The notes under the pieces are model-generated. The model made no database searches. It was given only the letters and a program-made list of their open reading frames with translations, and was not told where the DNA came from. A stretch of DNA of 48,669 bases from Streptomyces sp. CC53. Its GTDB lineage: Bacteria > Actinomycetota > Actinomycetes > Streptomycetales > Streptomycetaceae. The stretch covers positions 1 to 48,669 of the forward strand of contig NZ_MKXB01000097.1 in the NCBI RefSeq assembly GCF_001865245.1, written 5' to 3'. Both the position numbers and the translations under genes were made by a program. Positions 29,824 to 38,442 of this stretch are shown piece after piece (the first letter of the stretch is position 1; every line of letters starts with the position of its first letter).

Positions 29824-32418
29824 ATGTCGAGTGCGGCGCTCCTCGCGATGCAGCCGGACCCGTCCGAGGACTCCCTGAACAGCTCTGCGGGCATTCCTCG
29901 GCAGCGGGCCGCGCTGCGGTCGGTACCGGCCTCCGGCAAGCCGGGCGACGGCGGCCTGGATGACCCGCTGCGTCTTGGTCGCGCGATGCGGCTGCGGTTG
30001 CTCGCCGCGGTCCAGGCGCTGCTGGCGGACCCGTCGATCGCCGGGCAGTCGGACGTGGCGAGGCTCGCGGCGGTGGTGCTGTACGCGAAGTCGCGGGCGC
30101 CGAAGGGTGCGAAGAACGACAACCAGACGTCGATCTGGGTTGCGGAGCTGGGCCGGTGGATGGGCGTGGGCGAATCCACGGTCAACCGCCGGGTGCTGGT
30201 GCCGCTGCGTGCGTCTGACGGGCTGCACACCAAGGAGAAGAGGAACGCGAAGGGGCGTCCGACCGGGCTGGAGTGCCTGGTCATGCCGCTGTGGAACGCC
30301 CGTAAGAGCGGCGGGGCCGCGCACCCGCTGGCGCTGTCGAAGGCGGAGCTGGCCACGCTGCTGCGCCTGTGTGAGGCGCTGTTCGGGCCTGGCTGGACGC
30401 CGGAGGACAAGGAGCCGACGCCGCCGGGGCTGCTGGCCGGCCGTACGGGCAAGGGTGCTGCGACCGACCGGCTCGGGCTGCTGCTGATGGTGCTGAACAC
30501 GCGGGCGTCGGGCTGGCTGCAGCTGTGCGGCGGGTCGGTGAAGGCGAAGGAGGGGCGCGGGGCGGCGACGCTGGCCCGGCTGTTGGGCTGCTCGCCGTCG
30601 GGGGCGCGGAAGGTGCTGGCGCGGCTGACGGAGGCCGGTGTCGTGGCGCGGGACCACCGGGACACGGCGACGCGGATGCGCGGCAAGGGCCGGGTCATGC
30701 TGCTGCCGGTCGCCCGCGCGTACGGCCGCACCCCGGCCTCTGTGGAGGCTGTTTCGGGCTTGGGAACGGTGTTTTCGCAGCGTCCCGCTGGTGCAGTCGG
30801 AGATCATGCTCCGGCCGCTGCTGCGGGTGCCCTTGGGGCGTCTGGGATCGGCGGTGCTGAGGAGGCCGGGGATGCGGCGGTTCAGGAGCGTCCCGATGGT
30901 GCAGAGCTCCACGCAGACCACGCTTCTGTGGTTACTCCTGTAGTTCCTCCGCAGCTCTCTGGTGGCTTTTCCGGCGAAGGCCGTGGGGGTGAGGGTCGTC
31001 GGCCGGGACGCGCGTGCGTGCGCGAGGACCAGGCCGTCGACGGCGAGAGCGCCGTTGCCGGGTCCGGGAGCCTGGTGGCCGGGGCCGACCCGCTTCGCGG
31101 TGAAAAGCCCACCAAGTCACCCGTCGACGAGCAGGAGCAGGCAGGCACCATCGCCGCTGGTGCTCGTGCTGGTGCCCGGCTGACGGTCGTCGGTGGTCGA
31201 AAGACGCAGCAGCAGGGGCGGCCGGAGCTTCCCGCCGATCTTGACCTGCGGGTGGCTCTGGCGCCGGTGTCCTGGCTGTGGCGGGGACTGAACCGCTGGC
31301 AGCAGGACCGCGTCGTGGAGGCCGCGAAGGTGGAGCTGGCGCAGTTGCGGAACGTGCTGGAGTGGTCGGGGCAGGCCCCGTCTGCGCTGGCTGCCCGGCT
31401 GACGTCCCGGCTCGAGGAGACCGGCGGCGAGGCCCTGGTCACCCGCCCGTTCGGCTGGATCACCCGCCGTGGGCTGGTGCGCCGGCCGTCGTGTTCGGAC
31501 GTGCGGTGCGACGACGGCGTCCGGCTCGACACCGGTGCCGACTGCGACAACTGCGCCAACATCCTGCACTCGCGGCGGGCGTGGCGGGTGCGGATCGCGG
31601 CCGAGGTCGACCAGGAGCTGCCCGGCCTGGAGCAGGATGCGCGGTACCGGGAGATCGAGGCCCGGATGCGCCGTCACGCCGAGGCCGAGGCCGCCGGCCT
31701 GGTGGCCCGTCAGGCCGAGGCCCGGGAGCGGGAGGCGCAGGCCGCGGTCGAGCGGGAGCGGGCGGCGGCCGAGGCGGCGGCCCGGCAGGCCGTGGCGTGC
31801 CAGGAGTGCGGCCGGGAGCGTTCGGCCGGGCTGTGCGAGGCGTGCGGCCACCGGCGTCAGGTCGAGGTCCTGATCGGCGAGGCCGGTCTCCTCGCCGCCG
31901 CCTGGTCGGCCGACCTGACCGACCCGGTCGCCGTCGCGGCCGTCGTCGCCGAGGTCCGTACGGCCATCGAGGACGCCATCGCCGCCGCGTGGGCTCAGTT
32001 CCAGGAGATCACCGACCCGGCCGCCCTGGAGGCAGCCGGTCCGAACGCTGTCGAGGACGCCGCCGCGTACAACGCGGTGCTGACTGCCGAGAGCGCGGCC
32101 GCGGAGTACCGGCACGAGGCCCTGGTGATGCTCGGCCGCAGCGAGGAGGCCCAGGCCGAGGCCCGCAAGGCGTACGCGACCGAGCTCGCCAAGCCCTGGT
32201 TCCAGGCCCTGCCCGACAGCGACGACGCCCAGCGCGCGGCGACCGGGGCCGCTGCGAAGGCGCAGACCCGCACCGCCGAGCACCTGCTCGCCGTGCGGCT
32301 GGAGCAGCTGCACATCCAGGCCCGCCCCGCCCCGGTCCGGGGCGCTGCATGGTCGCGGCGTCTGCCCGAGCTCGCCGCCCGCCAGCTGGACGGCGAGGCC
32401 CTGGAGGTGACCGCGTGA
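29824..32418 (+). CDS. large HTH/zinc-finger protein, possible replication protein, 864 aa
   Basis: Two helix-turn-helix regions: residues 101-130 (QTSIWVAELGRWMGVGESTV) and about 244-278 (AATLARLLGCSPSGARKVLA). A disordered linker follows. Then LRVALAPVSWLWRGLNRWQQ leads to a domain with RPFGWITRRGLVRRPSCSDV and a cysteine set C-x4-C-x11-C-x2-C near 557-580. A second zinc knuckle CQECGRERSAGLCEACG sits near 660, and helical, alanine-rich sequence completes the protein. Proteins of this plan occur on Streptomyces linear plasmids beside DciA-like genes; a role in replication or partition is likely but unproven. GTG 29821 is an alternative start. The stop overlaps the next gene (GTGA). Confidence 0.65.
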   Translation: MSSAALLAMQPDPSEDSLNSSAGIPRQRAALRSVPASGKPGDGGLDDPLRLGRAMRLRLLAAVQALLADPSIAGQSDVARLAAVVLYAKSRAPKGAKNDNQTSIWVAELGRWMGVGESTVNRRVLVPLRASDGLHTKEKRNAKGRPTGLECLVMPLWNARKSGGAAHPLALSKAELATLLRLCEALFGPGWTPEDKEPTPPGLLAGRTGKGAATDRLGLLLMVLNTRASGWLQLCGGSVKAKEGRGAATLARLLGCSPSGARKVLARLTEAGVVARDHRDTATRMRGKGRVMLLPVARAYGRTPASVEAVSGLGTVFSQRPAGAVGDHAPAAAAGALGASGIGGAEEAGDAAVQERPDGAELHADHASVVTPVVPPQLSGGFSGEGRGGEGRRPGRACVREDQAVDGESAVAGSGSLVAGADPLRGEKPTKSPVDEQEQAGTIAAGARAGARLTVVGGRKTQQQGRPELPADLDLRVALAPVSWLWRGLNRWQQDRVVEAAKVELAQLRNVLEWSGQAPSALAARLTSRLEETGGEALVTRPFGWITRRGLVRRPSCSDVRCDDGVRLDTGADCDNCANILHSRRAWRVRIAAEVDQELPGLEQDARYREIEARMRRHAEAEAAGLVARQAEAREREAQAAVERERAAAEAAARQAVACQECGRERSAGLCEACGHRRQVEVLIGEAGLLAAAWSADLTDPVAVAAVVAEVRTAIEDAIAAAWAQFQEITDPAALEAAGPNAVEDAAAYNAVLTAESAAAEYRHEALVMLGRSEEAQAEARKAYATELAKPWFQALPDSDDAQRAATGAAAKAQTRTAEHLLAVRLEQLHIQARPAPVRGAAWSRRLPELAARQLDGEALEVTA

Positions 32419-33257
32419 GTGCCGTTCCGGAGCTGTCCGGCGTCGACCTCGCCCGCCAGGCCCTGCTCGCCGCCCGGGAGGCGGCGAAGAAGAACGGCGC
32501 CCAGACGAAGAAGCCGAAGAGGCGCACCGGCACCTCCGTGCGGCGGGACGGCCGTGAGCCGCTCGGGCTCGGTGCGGCGATCGGCATGATGATGACCGAG
32601 CGCGGCATGGTCGCCCCGGCAGCCGGCGGCAGCGTCCTCGCCCGGTTCGACGACATCCTCGCCGCGGCCGCGCCCGAACTCGCCGGGCATGTGAGGGCCG
32701 TGGGCTTCGATGCGGACACCGGCCGCCTGGACGTCGCTCCCGACGCTCCTGCGTACGGCACGCAGCTGCGCTGGAGTGCGCCGAAGGTGATCGCGGCGGC
32801 CAACGAGCGGGTGCAAGGCGCGAACGTCCGCTCCGTTCACGTCCTGGCGCCCGCGCCCGCGAAGGCTGGCCCTGCCACGGCGGCCGCCGCCCCGGCCCCG
32901 CAGCCGACGACGCCCGGCGTCCCGGTGGAGCGCCGGATCCCGCCCGAGGGATACCGCCGTGCGATCGAGGCGCACCGGCAGGCCGCCCGGCCGTCCCTGG
33001 CGGACCCGGCCATCGAGGAGGCGGTGGAGCGACAGACCGCCGCGATGCGCGAGCTGTCCCGCCGGGCCTTCCCCGAGCCCAACGTTGTCCCGGACGACGC
33101 ACCGGCCCCGATCGGCCAGGCCCGCGTCGAGCGCCGCCGTCAGGCCGCGGCCACCGAGGCCGCCGCCCTGCGCCGGGCGAGGCAGGAGCGCGCGGCCCGG
33201 GAGCTGGGGACAACCGTCGACCTCCTCCGGCCGACCGCACTGCGCGACACGGCTTGA
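32415..33257 (+). CDS. DciA-like (DUF721) protein, 280 aa
   Basis: GTG start overlapping the upstream stop. Residues about 50-140 match DUF721/DciA: GREPLGLGAAIGMMMTERGM, GGSVLARFDDILAAAAPELA, GRLDVAPDAPAYGTQLRWSA. DciA is the ancestral loader or activator of the replicative helicase DnaB. The C-terminal half is extra, alanine/arginine-rich and helical, with AIEAHRQAARPSLADPAIEE. Coupling to the HTH/zinc gene suggests that the pair recruits the host helicase to plasmid DNA (inference). Confidence 0.75.
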   Translation: MSAVPELSGVDLARQALLAAREAAKKNGAQTKKPKRRTGTSVRRDGREPLGLGAAIGMMMTERGMVAPAAGGSVLARFDDILAAAAPELAGHVRAVGFDADTGRLDVAPDAPAYGTQLRWSAPKVIAAANERVQGANVRSVHVLAPAPAKAGPATAAAAPAPQPTTPGVPVERRIPPEGYRRAIEAHRQAARPSLADPAIEEAVERQTAAMRELSRRAFPEPNVVPDDAPAPIGQARVERRRQAAATEAAALRRARQERAARELGTTVDLLRPTALRDTA

Positions 33258-33260
33258 GCA

Positions 33261-33282
33261 ACCAGTACCCCCTGTTACTGGT
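33261..33282 (+). terminator. hairpin between dciA-like gene and kinase 1
   Basis: ACCAGTA and TACTGGT pair around 8 bases, directly after the stop at 33257. It could end the DciA transcript or act as an operator for the following promoter. Confidence 0.5.
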
Positions 33283-33290
33283 GGTTGCCG

Positions 33291-33323
33291 CGGCGTAGCG
33301 TGACGGGTACACGTCTGGTACAC
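33291..33323 (+). promoter_or_regulatory. kinase 1 promoter/operator (copy A)
   Basis: A 23-base block at 33291-33313 is identical to 36612-36634 upstream of kinase 2. It contains TAGCGT (33296-33301, candidate -10) followed by two GGTACAC repeats 11 bp apart (33306 and 33317). Conservation between paralogous promoters suggests a shared regulator. Confidence 0.6.
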
Positions 33324-33364
33324 CGTGCGCCGCTGCCGCGGTGAGCGTCGAAAGAGGGGGAGCC

Positions 33365-34474
33365 GTGCGGGCAGGGACCGTGCTGGACGGCCGCTACCGA
33401 CTGATCGAGCCGATCGGTGCGGGCGGCTTCGGTCAGGTCTGGAAGGCGCACGACCCCAAGGTCGACCGGCAGGTGGCCCGGTTCGCCCGCGAGGCTGCGG
33501 TCGCCGGCGGCCTGTCCCACCCCCGCATCGTCATCGTGCACGACTTCGGATCCGCGATGTACGACGGGCGCCAGCACGCCTACCTGGTGATGCAGCTGCT
33601 GCCCGGCAAGTCGCTCAGCACGGTCCTCGAGGCCGGGCGGCTCCCCTTGTCGAAGGCCATGTACACGGCGGCCTGTGTCGCCGACGCCCTGGAGGCCGCG
33701 CACGAAGCGGGCCTGACTCACCGGGACATCAAGCCGTCCAACATCATCGTCCGCCCCACCGGCGAGGCCGCGGTCGTCGACTTCGGCATCACCCGCAGCA
33801 GCGACGCACGGCACGACATCACCACCACCGGCGTCCTGATCGGCACCCCCGCCTACATGGCCCCCGAGGCCCTGTCCGGCACGTTCGACCACCGCTCCGA
33901 CCTGTACTCCCTGGGCTGCGTGCTCTACGAGATGGTCACCGGCCGCCGGCCCTTCACCGGCACCTCCTGGCGCCTGGTCAACCAGCACCTCACCGAAGAC
34001 CCGGCACCGCTGCGCACCCTGCGGCCGGACGCCCCCGCGGAGCTGGAGCGGTTCACCAGCCGGCTCCTGGCCAAGGACCCCGCCCAGCGACCGGTCAGCG
34101 GGCAGGTGTGGGCCGCCCTCAAAGAGATCAACGACCGGCACTTCGGGGCCACCGCGCCCAGCCGCGGCAAGGACCTCGCCCACGACATCGACGTCACCCC
34201 GGCGGAGGCCACCCACGGCGCGGTCATCCCCCTGCGGATCACCGTGCACAAGCCCTGCCCCGCCTGCGCCACCAGGACCGACGAGAAGGCGGCACGGTCC
34301 TGCACGACCTGTGAAGGGGAAGGCCGGCTCATCCAGGAGCAGCACACCTACAAGGTCCGCATCCCCGCGGGCATCCGGGACGGCCAGAAGGTACGGATCC
34401 GCGAGCTCGGCGGCCCCGGCAAGCACGGCGGTGCGCCCGGCGACATGTACGTCACCGTGCACATCATTGGCTGA
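33365..34474 (+). CDS. Ser/Thr kinase-DnaJ C-terminal fusion lacking the catalytic lysine
   Basis: A 369-residue protein starting at GTG 33365 after AGAGGGGGAG. The kinase glycine loop (GAGGFGQV) is present, but sequence jumps from DPKVDR to QVARFAREA. Compared with the paralogue at 36677, 17 residues including the VAVK lysine are missing. HRDIKPSN (119-126), DFG (139-141), GTPAYMAPE and DLYSLGCVLYEMVTG are intact. After residue 275 come two CxxC pairs (CPAC, CTTCEGEG) and a DnaJ substrate-binding strand set (KVRIPAGIRDGQKVRIRELG, GDMYVTVHI). With no beta-3 lysine it is probably a pseudokinase or regulatory partner. The kinase family is certain; the loss of activity is inference. Confidence 0.85.
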   Translation: MRAGTVLDGRYRLIEPIGAGGFGQVWKAHDPKVDRQVARFAREAAVAGGLSHPRIVIVHDFGSAMYDGRQHAYLVMQLLPGKSLSTVLEAGRLPLSKAMYTAACVADALEAAHEAGLTHRDIKPSNIIVRPTGEAAVVDFGITRSSDARHDITTTGVLIGTPAYMAPEALSGTFDHRSDLYSLGCVLYEMVTGRRPFTGTSWRLVNQHLTEDPAPLRTLRPDAPAELERFTSRLLAKDPAQRPVSGQVWAALKEINDRHFGATAPSRGKDLAHDIDVTPAEATHGAVIPLRITVHKPCPACATRTDEKAARSCTTCEGEGRLIQEQHTYKVRIPAGIRDGQKVRIRELGGPGKHGGAPGDMYVTVHIIG

Positions 34475-34540
34475 TCAGCCGCCAGACCTCGGCAGTACCG
34501 TCCCGGGAGGCAAGGCACGGTGTCCGACTGGTTGTCACTG

Positions 34541-34566
34541 GAGGGGCCCCTCTTTACGGCGTAAAG
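34541..34566. terminator. double hairpin between convergent genes
   Basis: The palindrome GAGGGGCCCCTC (34541-34552) abuts CTTTACG-G-CGTAAAG (34552-34566). Located between the kinase 1 stop and the opposing helical-repeat gene. Confidence 0.6.
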
Positions 34567-34659
34567 AAACCGCCGCATACCCCGATACCTCCCGCCCGGT
34601 CCACGGCTGACGACGGACGCCGCCTTGCTTCGGAGTGTGTGGCCGGCGCAGCGGCCCGG

Positions 34660-36447
34660 TCAGGACGTGTGTGCCTGTGCGGGCGTGGGGTCCAGGGAGT
34701 CGAGGAGCTGGCCGAAGGTGATCTTCTCGTCGTCGTAGCCGAAGGTCATGGCGGCGGCGAGTGCCTCCCACCGCGCCGTGCTTCGCCCGCAGTGCTCCAG
34801 CAGGATCGTCAGAGCGACGTCGGGTTCGTGGCGGGCGAGGACCTCGTCGGCGGGGATCTGGCGCAGGTGGTCCAGGGTGCGGTAGCGGGACTTCATGACG
34901 GCGCGGTAGACCTCGGAGCGGGAGAGGATCTCACCGGTGGCGGGGGAGTCGAGCCAGGACTGCAGGACGGCCGCGGGGTCGGGGTGCTTGCCGAGTTCCT
35001 CGTCGTCCACCAGCCGCACCACACCGTCGTCCTCGTCTTCGGGTACCGGGACGGCGGCCGCCGCGGCCAGGAGCCAGTCGGGGCCGCCGGCCTTCTCGGC
35101 GATCCAGGCCAGTTCGGCGGGGTGCAGCCCGCCCAGGACGTCCACGACAGCGGCGTGCGGGGTGTGCGGGTTGGCGGCGAGGACGGTCAGGGCCTGGACC
35201 CGGCGGTGCTCGGAGTGGCGTTCCAGGAGCCGGGCCGGGCGGTCGTGGTCAGGGTCGACGTTGTCGAGGACGCGGATCAGGGTCCGGCTCGGCTTGGGGG
35301 AAATGACGGCCGGCGGATCCAGTCGGGCGAGCTGGGCGCAGGCCCCGGCGAGGTGGTCAGGGTTGGCGCTGAGGAGGGCCAGGTCCTCGGCGAGACGCAG
35401 GACGCGGCCGTCGAACTCGTGGTCGCTTTCCTGCTTCTCGGACCAGGTGAGCAGCTGGCCGCGGGTGACGAGAGCGTCGGCGGCCGCGTGCAGCTGGTCG
35501 GCGGCGAGGTCGGCCAGGCGCGGGTTGCTGCGGACGCGGTTGGCGATGTGGTGCAGGGTCCGACGGGCGGTCACCTGCGGGTTGGGCAGGTCGGCCAGTT
35601 CCGGCAGGCACAGGGCCGGAAGGCAGGCGCGCAGCAGGTCCTCGCTGAGCGCGGGCGCCGGGTCGACGGGCAGTTCCTCACCATCAGGGTCGGCGGCGCG
35701 GAGGCGGGCGTCCTCGAGGGCCTGCGTCTCGGCCTGGTCCAGCAGCAGGTGCTGGACAGCCGCCCCGAAATCGGGGTGAGCGGCGAGCTGCGCCCACCGC
35801 TCGGGGCAGCGGGCCAGCATCGCCCAGCCGGCGCGGCCCCCCAGCTCCAGCGACCAGTCCTTCGAGAACGCGGACACCGCCTCCCAGCCCTCTTCGGGCT
35901 CCGGGTGAAGGAGGTACGCGGCGAGCGGGGTGAGGCAGGCTTCCAGGACGGCGTCGAACAGTTCCGGCGGCACGGGCGGGGCCGGCGCAGTGTCCTTGGT
36001 GCGGGTGTAGCGGTCGGGGTCCCAGTCCCGGACGACCTGTTCCACCTCGTGGTCGGGCAGGCGGGGCAGGAGCGCGATCGCCGCCTCGACCTGGTGAGGG
36101 TGCCGTGCCAGCGCGGAGATCAGCCCGGCCCAGGCCCGGCGGTGTCGGAGGATGGCGGGCACGTCGGCGGCGGTCACCGTGCCGTCGGTGGCCAGGGCGG
36201 CCAGCGTCTTCTCGTCGGCGTGCACCAGGAGCCGGCCGCGTAGCCGCTTGGCGGAGGCCCGGGTCAGCAGCGCGGGCAGTGCGGCCTTGAGGGCTTCCTC
36301 CCGCCACCGGTCGGCCTGGGGGTCGAAGCCGGTCGGCGTCGTCGTCGGCGTGCACAGGGCTTCGATCACTGTCTTGAGGGCTTCCTTGGGGAGGTCTTCG
36401 CTCATCGCGAGATCCCGCCACAGCGGGTACGTACGGGCGTTGACCAT
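34660..36447 (-). CDS. helical-repeat protein between the two kinases, 595 aa
   Basis: The start at 36447 follows GGAGGGGG with seven bases spacing. The protein is made of short paired helices rich in leucine and alanine: ALKAALPALLTRASAKRLRG, KTLAALATDGTVTAADVPAI, HPHQVEAAIALLPRLPDHEV and more. It resembles HEAT or leucine-rich-variant repeats. There is no catalytic motif, signal peptide or membrane helix. It is not recognised as a named family. Flanked by two kinases on the other strand, it may be a scaffold or substrate for them (inference). Confidence 0.65.
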   Translation of the reverse strand: MVNARTYPLWRDLAMSEDLPKEALKTVIEALCTPTTTPTGFDPQADRWREEALKAALPALLTRASAKRLRGRLLVHADEKTLAALATDGTVTAADVPAILRHRRAWAGLISALARHPHQVEAAIALLPRLPDHEVEQVVRDWDPDRYTRTKDTAPAPPVPPELFDAVLEACLTPLAAYLLHPEPEEGWEAVSAFSKDWSLELGGRAGWAMLARCPERWAQLAAHPDFGAAVQHLLLDQAETQALEDARLRAADPDGEELPVDPAPALSEDLLRACLPALCLPELADLPNPQVTARRTLHHIANRVRSNPRLADLAADQLHAAADALVTRGQLLTWSEKQESDHEFDGRVLRLAEDLALLSANPDHLAGACAQLARLDPPAVISPKPSRTLIRVLDNVDPDHDRPARLLERHSEHRRVQALTVLAANPHTPHAAVVDVLGGLHPAELAWIAEKAGGPDWLLAAAAAVPVPEDEDDGVVRLVDDEELGKHPDPAAVLQSWLDSPATGEILSRSEVYRAVMKSRYRTLDHLRQIPADEVLARHEPDVALTILLEHCGRSTARWEALAAAMTFGYDDEKITFGQLLDSLDPTPAQAHTS

Positions 36448-36611
36448 CCTCGGACCCCCTCCTACACCTGACCCGGCGTCACTGCCTGGTCGCCATCCGT
36501 AGAAGCGACCGTACGGCGCACCCGGGCCCGAGCGGGCGCGATCCGTGAAGTCCCGCCACCTCAACCGTGACGGCGGTGGCCGCCGATAGACACTGACCTT
36601 GCAAGTTCCTT

Positions 36612-36645
36612 CGGCGTAGCGTGACGGGTACACGCCTAGTACACC
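36612..36645 (+). promoter_or_regulatory. kinase 2 promoter/operator (copy B)
   Basis: Same 23-base block as copy A (33291-33313), with TAGCGT at 36617-36622, GGTACAC at 36627 and AGTACAC at 36638. It lies in the divergent region between the helical-repeat gene and kinase 2. Confidence 0.6.
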
Positions 36646-36676
36646 GGGCGTCGCGGTGTACCGAGGAGGGGGAGTC

Positions 36677-37828
36677 GTGCAGGAAGGGACCGTGCTGGAC
36701 GGCCGCTACCGGCTGATCCAACCGATCGGTGCGGGCGGGTTCGGGCAGGTCTGGAAAGCACACGACCCGAAGGTCGATCGCTTGGTTGCGGTGAAGATCC
36801 TCAGCGAGGACGGCAGCGCGGACAGTGATCGGCAGGTGGCCCGGTTCGCCCGCGAGGCTGCGGTCGCCGGCGGTCTGTCCCATCCGTACATCGTCACCGT
36901 GCACGACTTCGGCTCTGCGCTGCACGACGGGCGGCTGTACGCCTACCTGGTGATGCAACTGCTGCCCGGCAAGCCTCTCAGCGCAGTCCTGGAAGCCGGG
37001 CGGCTGCCCCTGCCCGACGCCGTGCGCACGGCGGGCTGTGTCGCCGACGCCCTGGGTACCGCACACGAGACCGGCCTAACGCACCGAGACATCAAGCCGT
37101 CCAACATCATCGTCCGCTCCAACGGCACCGCGACGGTCGTCGACTTCGGCATCACCAAGAGCAGCGACGAACGGCATGACATCACCACCAGCGGCGTTCT
37201 GATCGGAACTCCGGCCTACATGGCCCCTGAGTGCTTCAACGGCACCTTCGACCACCGCTCCGACTTGTACTCGCTCGGGTGCGTGCTCTACGAGATGATC
37301 ACCGGGCAGCGGCCCTTCACCGGCACCTCCTGGCACCTGATCAACCAGCACCTCAACGAACAGCCGGCTCCCCTGCTCAAACTGCGGCCTGTCATCCCGC
37401 CGGAACTGGCGAGGCTCGTCAAGCGGCTCCTGGCCAAAAACCCCGACGACCGCCCGGCCGATGCCTTCGAGGTCATGCTGACCCTCCGCGAAATCGACCG
37501 GCGGTACTACGACGAGAACTCACCCAGCCGCGGGCCAGACAGATACGTCCGATCCGCCGTGAGCCCCTGGATCGCAGCCCACGGCGCGATCAAGGGGCTC
37601 CAGCTCATGGACCTGAAGCCCTGCCCGGCTTGCGCCGCCAGGCCCAGTGCGGAGGTCTGCGAGTCCTGCCAAGGCGCCGGCGAGGTCTTCATAGAGACCA
37701 CCCACCGGGTCCGGTTTCCCCCAGGAGTTCGAGCGGGGCAGCGACTGCGCCTTAGAGGACTGGGCTGGCCCGGAAGAAACGGTGGAGAGGCGGGCGACCT
37801 CTTCGTCGTTGTACGGATCGAGGGATGA
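36677..37828 (+). CDS. Ser/Thr kinase-DnaJ C-terminal fusion, catalytic residues intact
   Basis: A 383-residue protein; GTG 36677 follows GAGGAGGGGGAG. Complete Hanks-type kinase: glycine loop GAGGFGQV (18-25), VAVK with Lys40, HRDIKPSN (136-143), DFG (156-158), GTPAYMAPE and DLYSLGCVLYEMITG. After about residue 290 a shortened DnaJ module follows: CPAC and CESCQGAG zinc pairs, then VRFPPGVRAGQRLRLRGLGW and GDLFVVVRI, the substrate-binding strands. No J-domain or membrane helix. A soluble kinase with its own unfolded-client binding domain is an unusual build, suggesting phosphorylation of misfolded or foreign protein (inference). Paralogue of the pseudokinase at 33365. Confidence 0.88.
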   Translation: MQEGTVLDGRYRLIQPIGAGGFGQVWKAHDPKVDRLVAVKILSEDGSADSDRQVARFAREAAVAGGLSHPYIVTVHDFGSALHDGRLYAYLVMQLLPGKPLSAVLEAGRLPLPDAVRTAGCVADALGTAHETGLTHRDIKPSNIIVRSNGTATVVDFGITKSSDERHDITTSGVLIGTPAYMAPECFNGTFDHRSDLYSLGCVLYEMITGQRPFTGTSWHLINQHLNEQPAPLLKLRPVIPPELARLVKRLLAKNPDDRPADAFEVMLTLREIDRRYYDENSPSRGPDRYVRSAVSPWIAAHGAIKGLQLMDLKPCPACAARPSAEVCESCQGAGEVFIETTHRVRFPPGVRAGQRLRLRGLGWPGRNGGEAGDLFVVVRIEG

Positions 37829-37942
37829 CACCCAACCGGCCGGGCGCTTACCTGGAGAGCCTGATCCCGTTGAGCCGCGGCGGCGGGACCAGGCGACGCC
37901 CCTCCGCCTGAACGCCCCAGGCGCACCTATGTCGGGGTCTGC

Positions 37943-38290
37943 TCAGCCCACGCCCTTGGGAGGCATGCCGGTGTGCGGCGGGAAAGCCGCTGCAGGGCCG
38001 GGATTGTCGACGAGCACGTACCCGTGCGCGGCCATGATCTCCTTTTGGAAGGCCAGGAGCAGTTCGGCTCCCTCGTGGGCCCGGGAGGTGTCGTTGGCCG
38101 CTCCGGAGGTGAAGAAGCGGACGAGGACGCCAGCGGCGGTGTCCCCCGCGTCGCAGGCCGCACACAGTTCCAGGGTGATCGGATTGCCGGACGCATCGAG
38201 CTGGGGCATCTGTGCCGCGAGGATGAGCGGGCCGTTGCAGCGGGAGCAGGCCGGGAGGTCGTTGCTACGCCGGACGGATACGTGAGCCAT
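37943..38290 (-). CDS. DUF6300-like zinc protein, 115 aa
   Basis: MAHVSVRRSNDLPACSRCNG begins with C-x2-C, then GNPITLELCAACDAGDTAAG adds a second C-x2-C, forming a four-cysteine zinc site. AFQKEIMAAHGYVLVDNPGP is C-terminal. The order SDLPACxRCxGPLIL...LCxxCDxGDxxA is the pattern of DUF6300 proteins of streptomycetes. Function unknown. AAGGGGG precedes the ATG at 38290. It lies between kinase 2 and the STAND gene. Confidence 0.65.
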   Translation of the reverse strand: MAHVSVRRSNDLPACSRCNGPLILAAQMPQLDASGNPITLELCAACDAGDTAAGVLVRFFTSGAANDTSRAHEGAELLLAFQKEIMAAHGYVLVDNPGPAAAFPPHTGMPPKGVG

Positions 38291-38373
38291 GAGCGCCCCC
38301 TTGATCGCTGGGAGCGCCATCCAACCCTCCACGACAGGTGTGGTCAATGCTTTTGCCGGGCTCGGGGGTGCTA

Positions 38374-38394
38374 GCCGTTTCCAGTGGAAACGGC
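38374..38394 (-). terminator. terminator hairpin after the STAND gene
   Basis: Perfect 9-base arms GCCGTTTCC/GGAAACGGC with a 3-base loop, 49 bases past the stop at 38443. Confidence 0.65.
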
Positions 38395-38442
38395 GGGCAG
38401 GGCGGCCCACCGGGTGATCGCACTGACGATGTCGGGTGGCGG

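Noticed and set aside
28748..29824. A 358-codon plus-strand frame
   Set aside because: Its second half is antisense to the 176-residue gene, and no ribosome site precedes any start.
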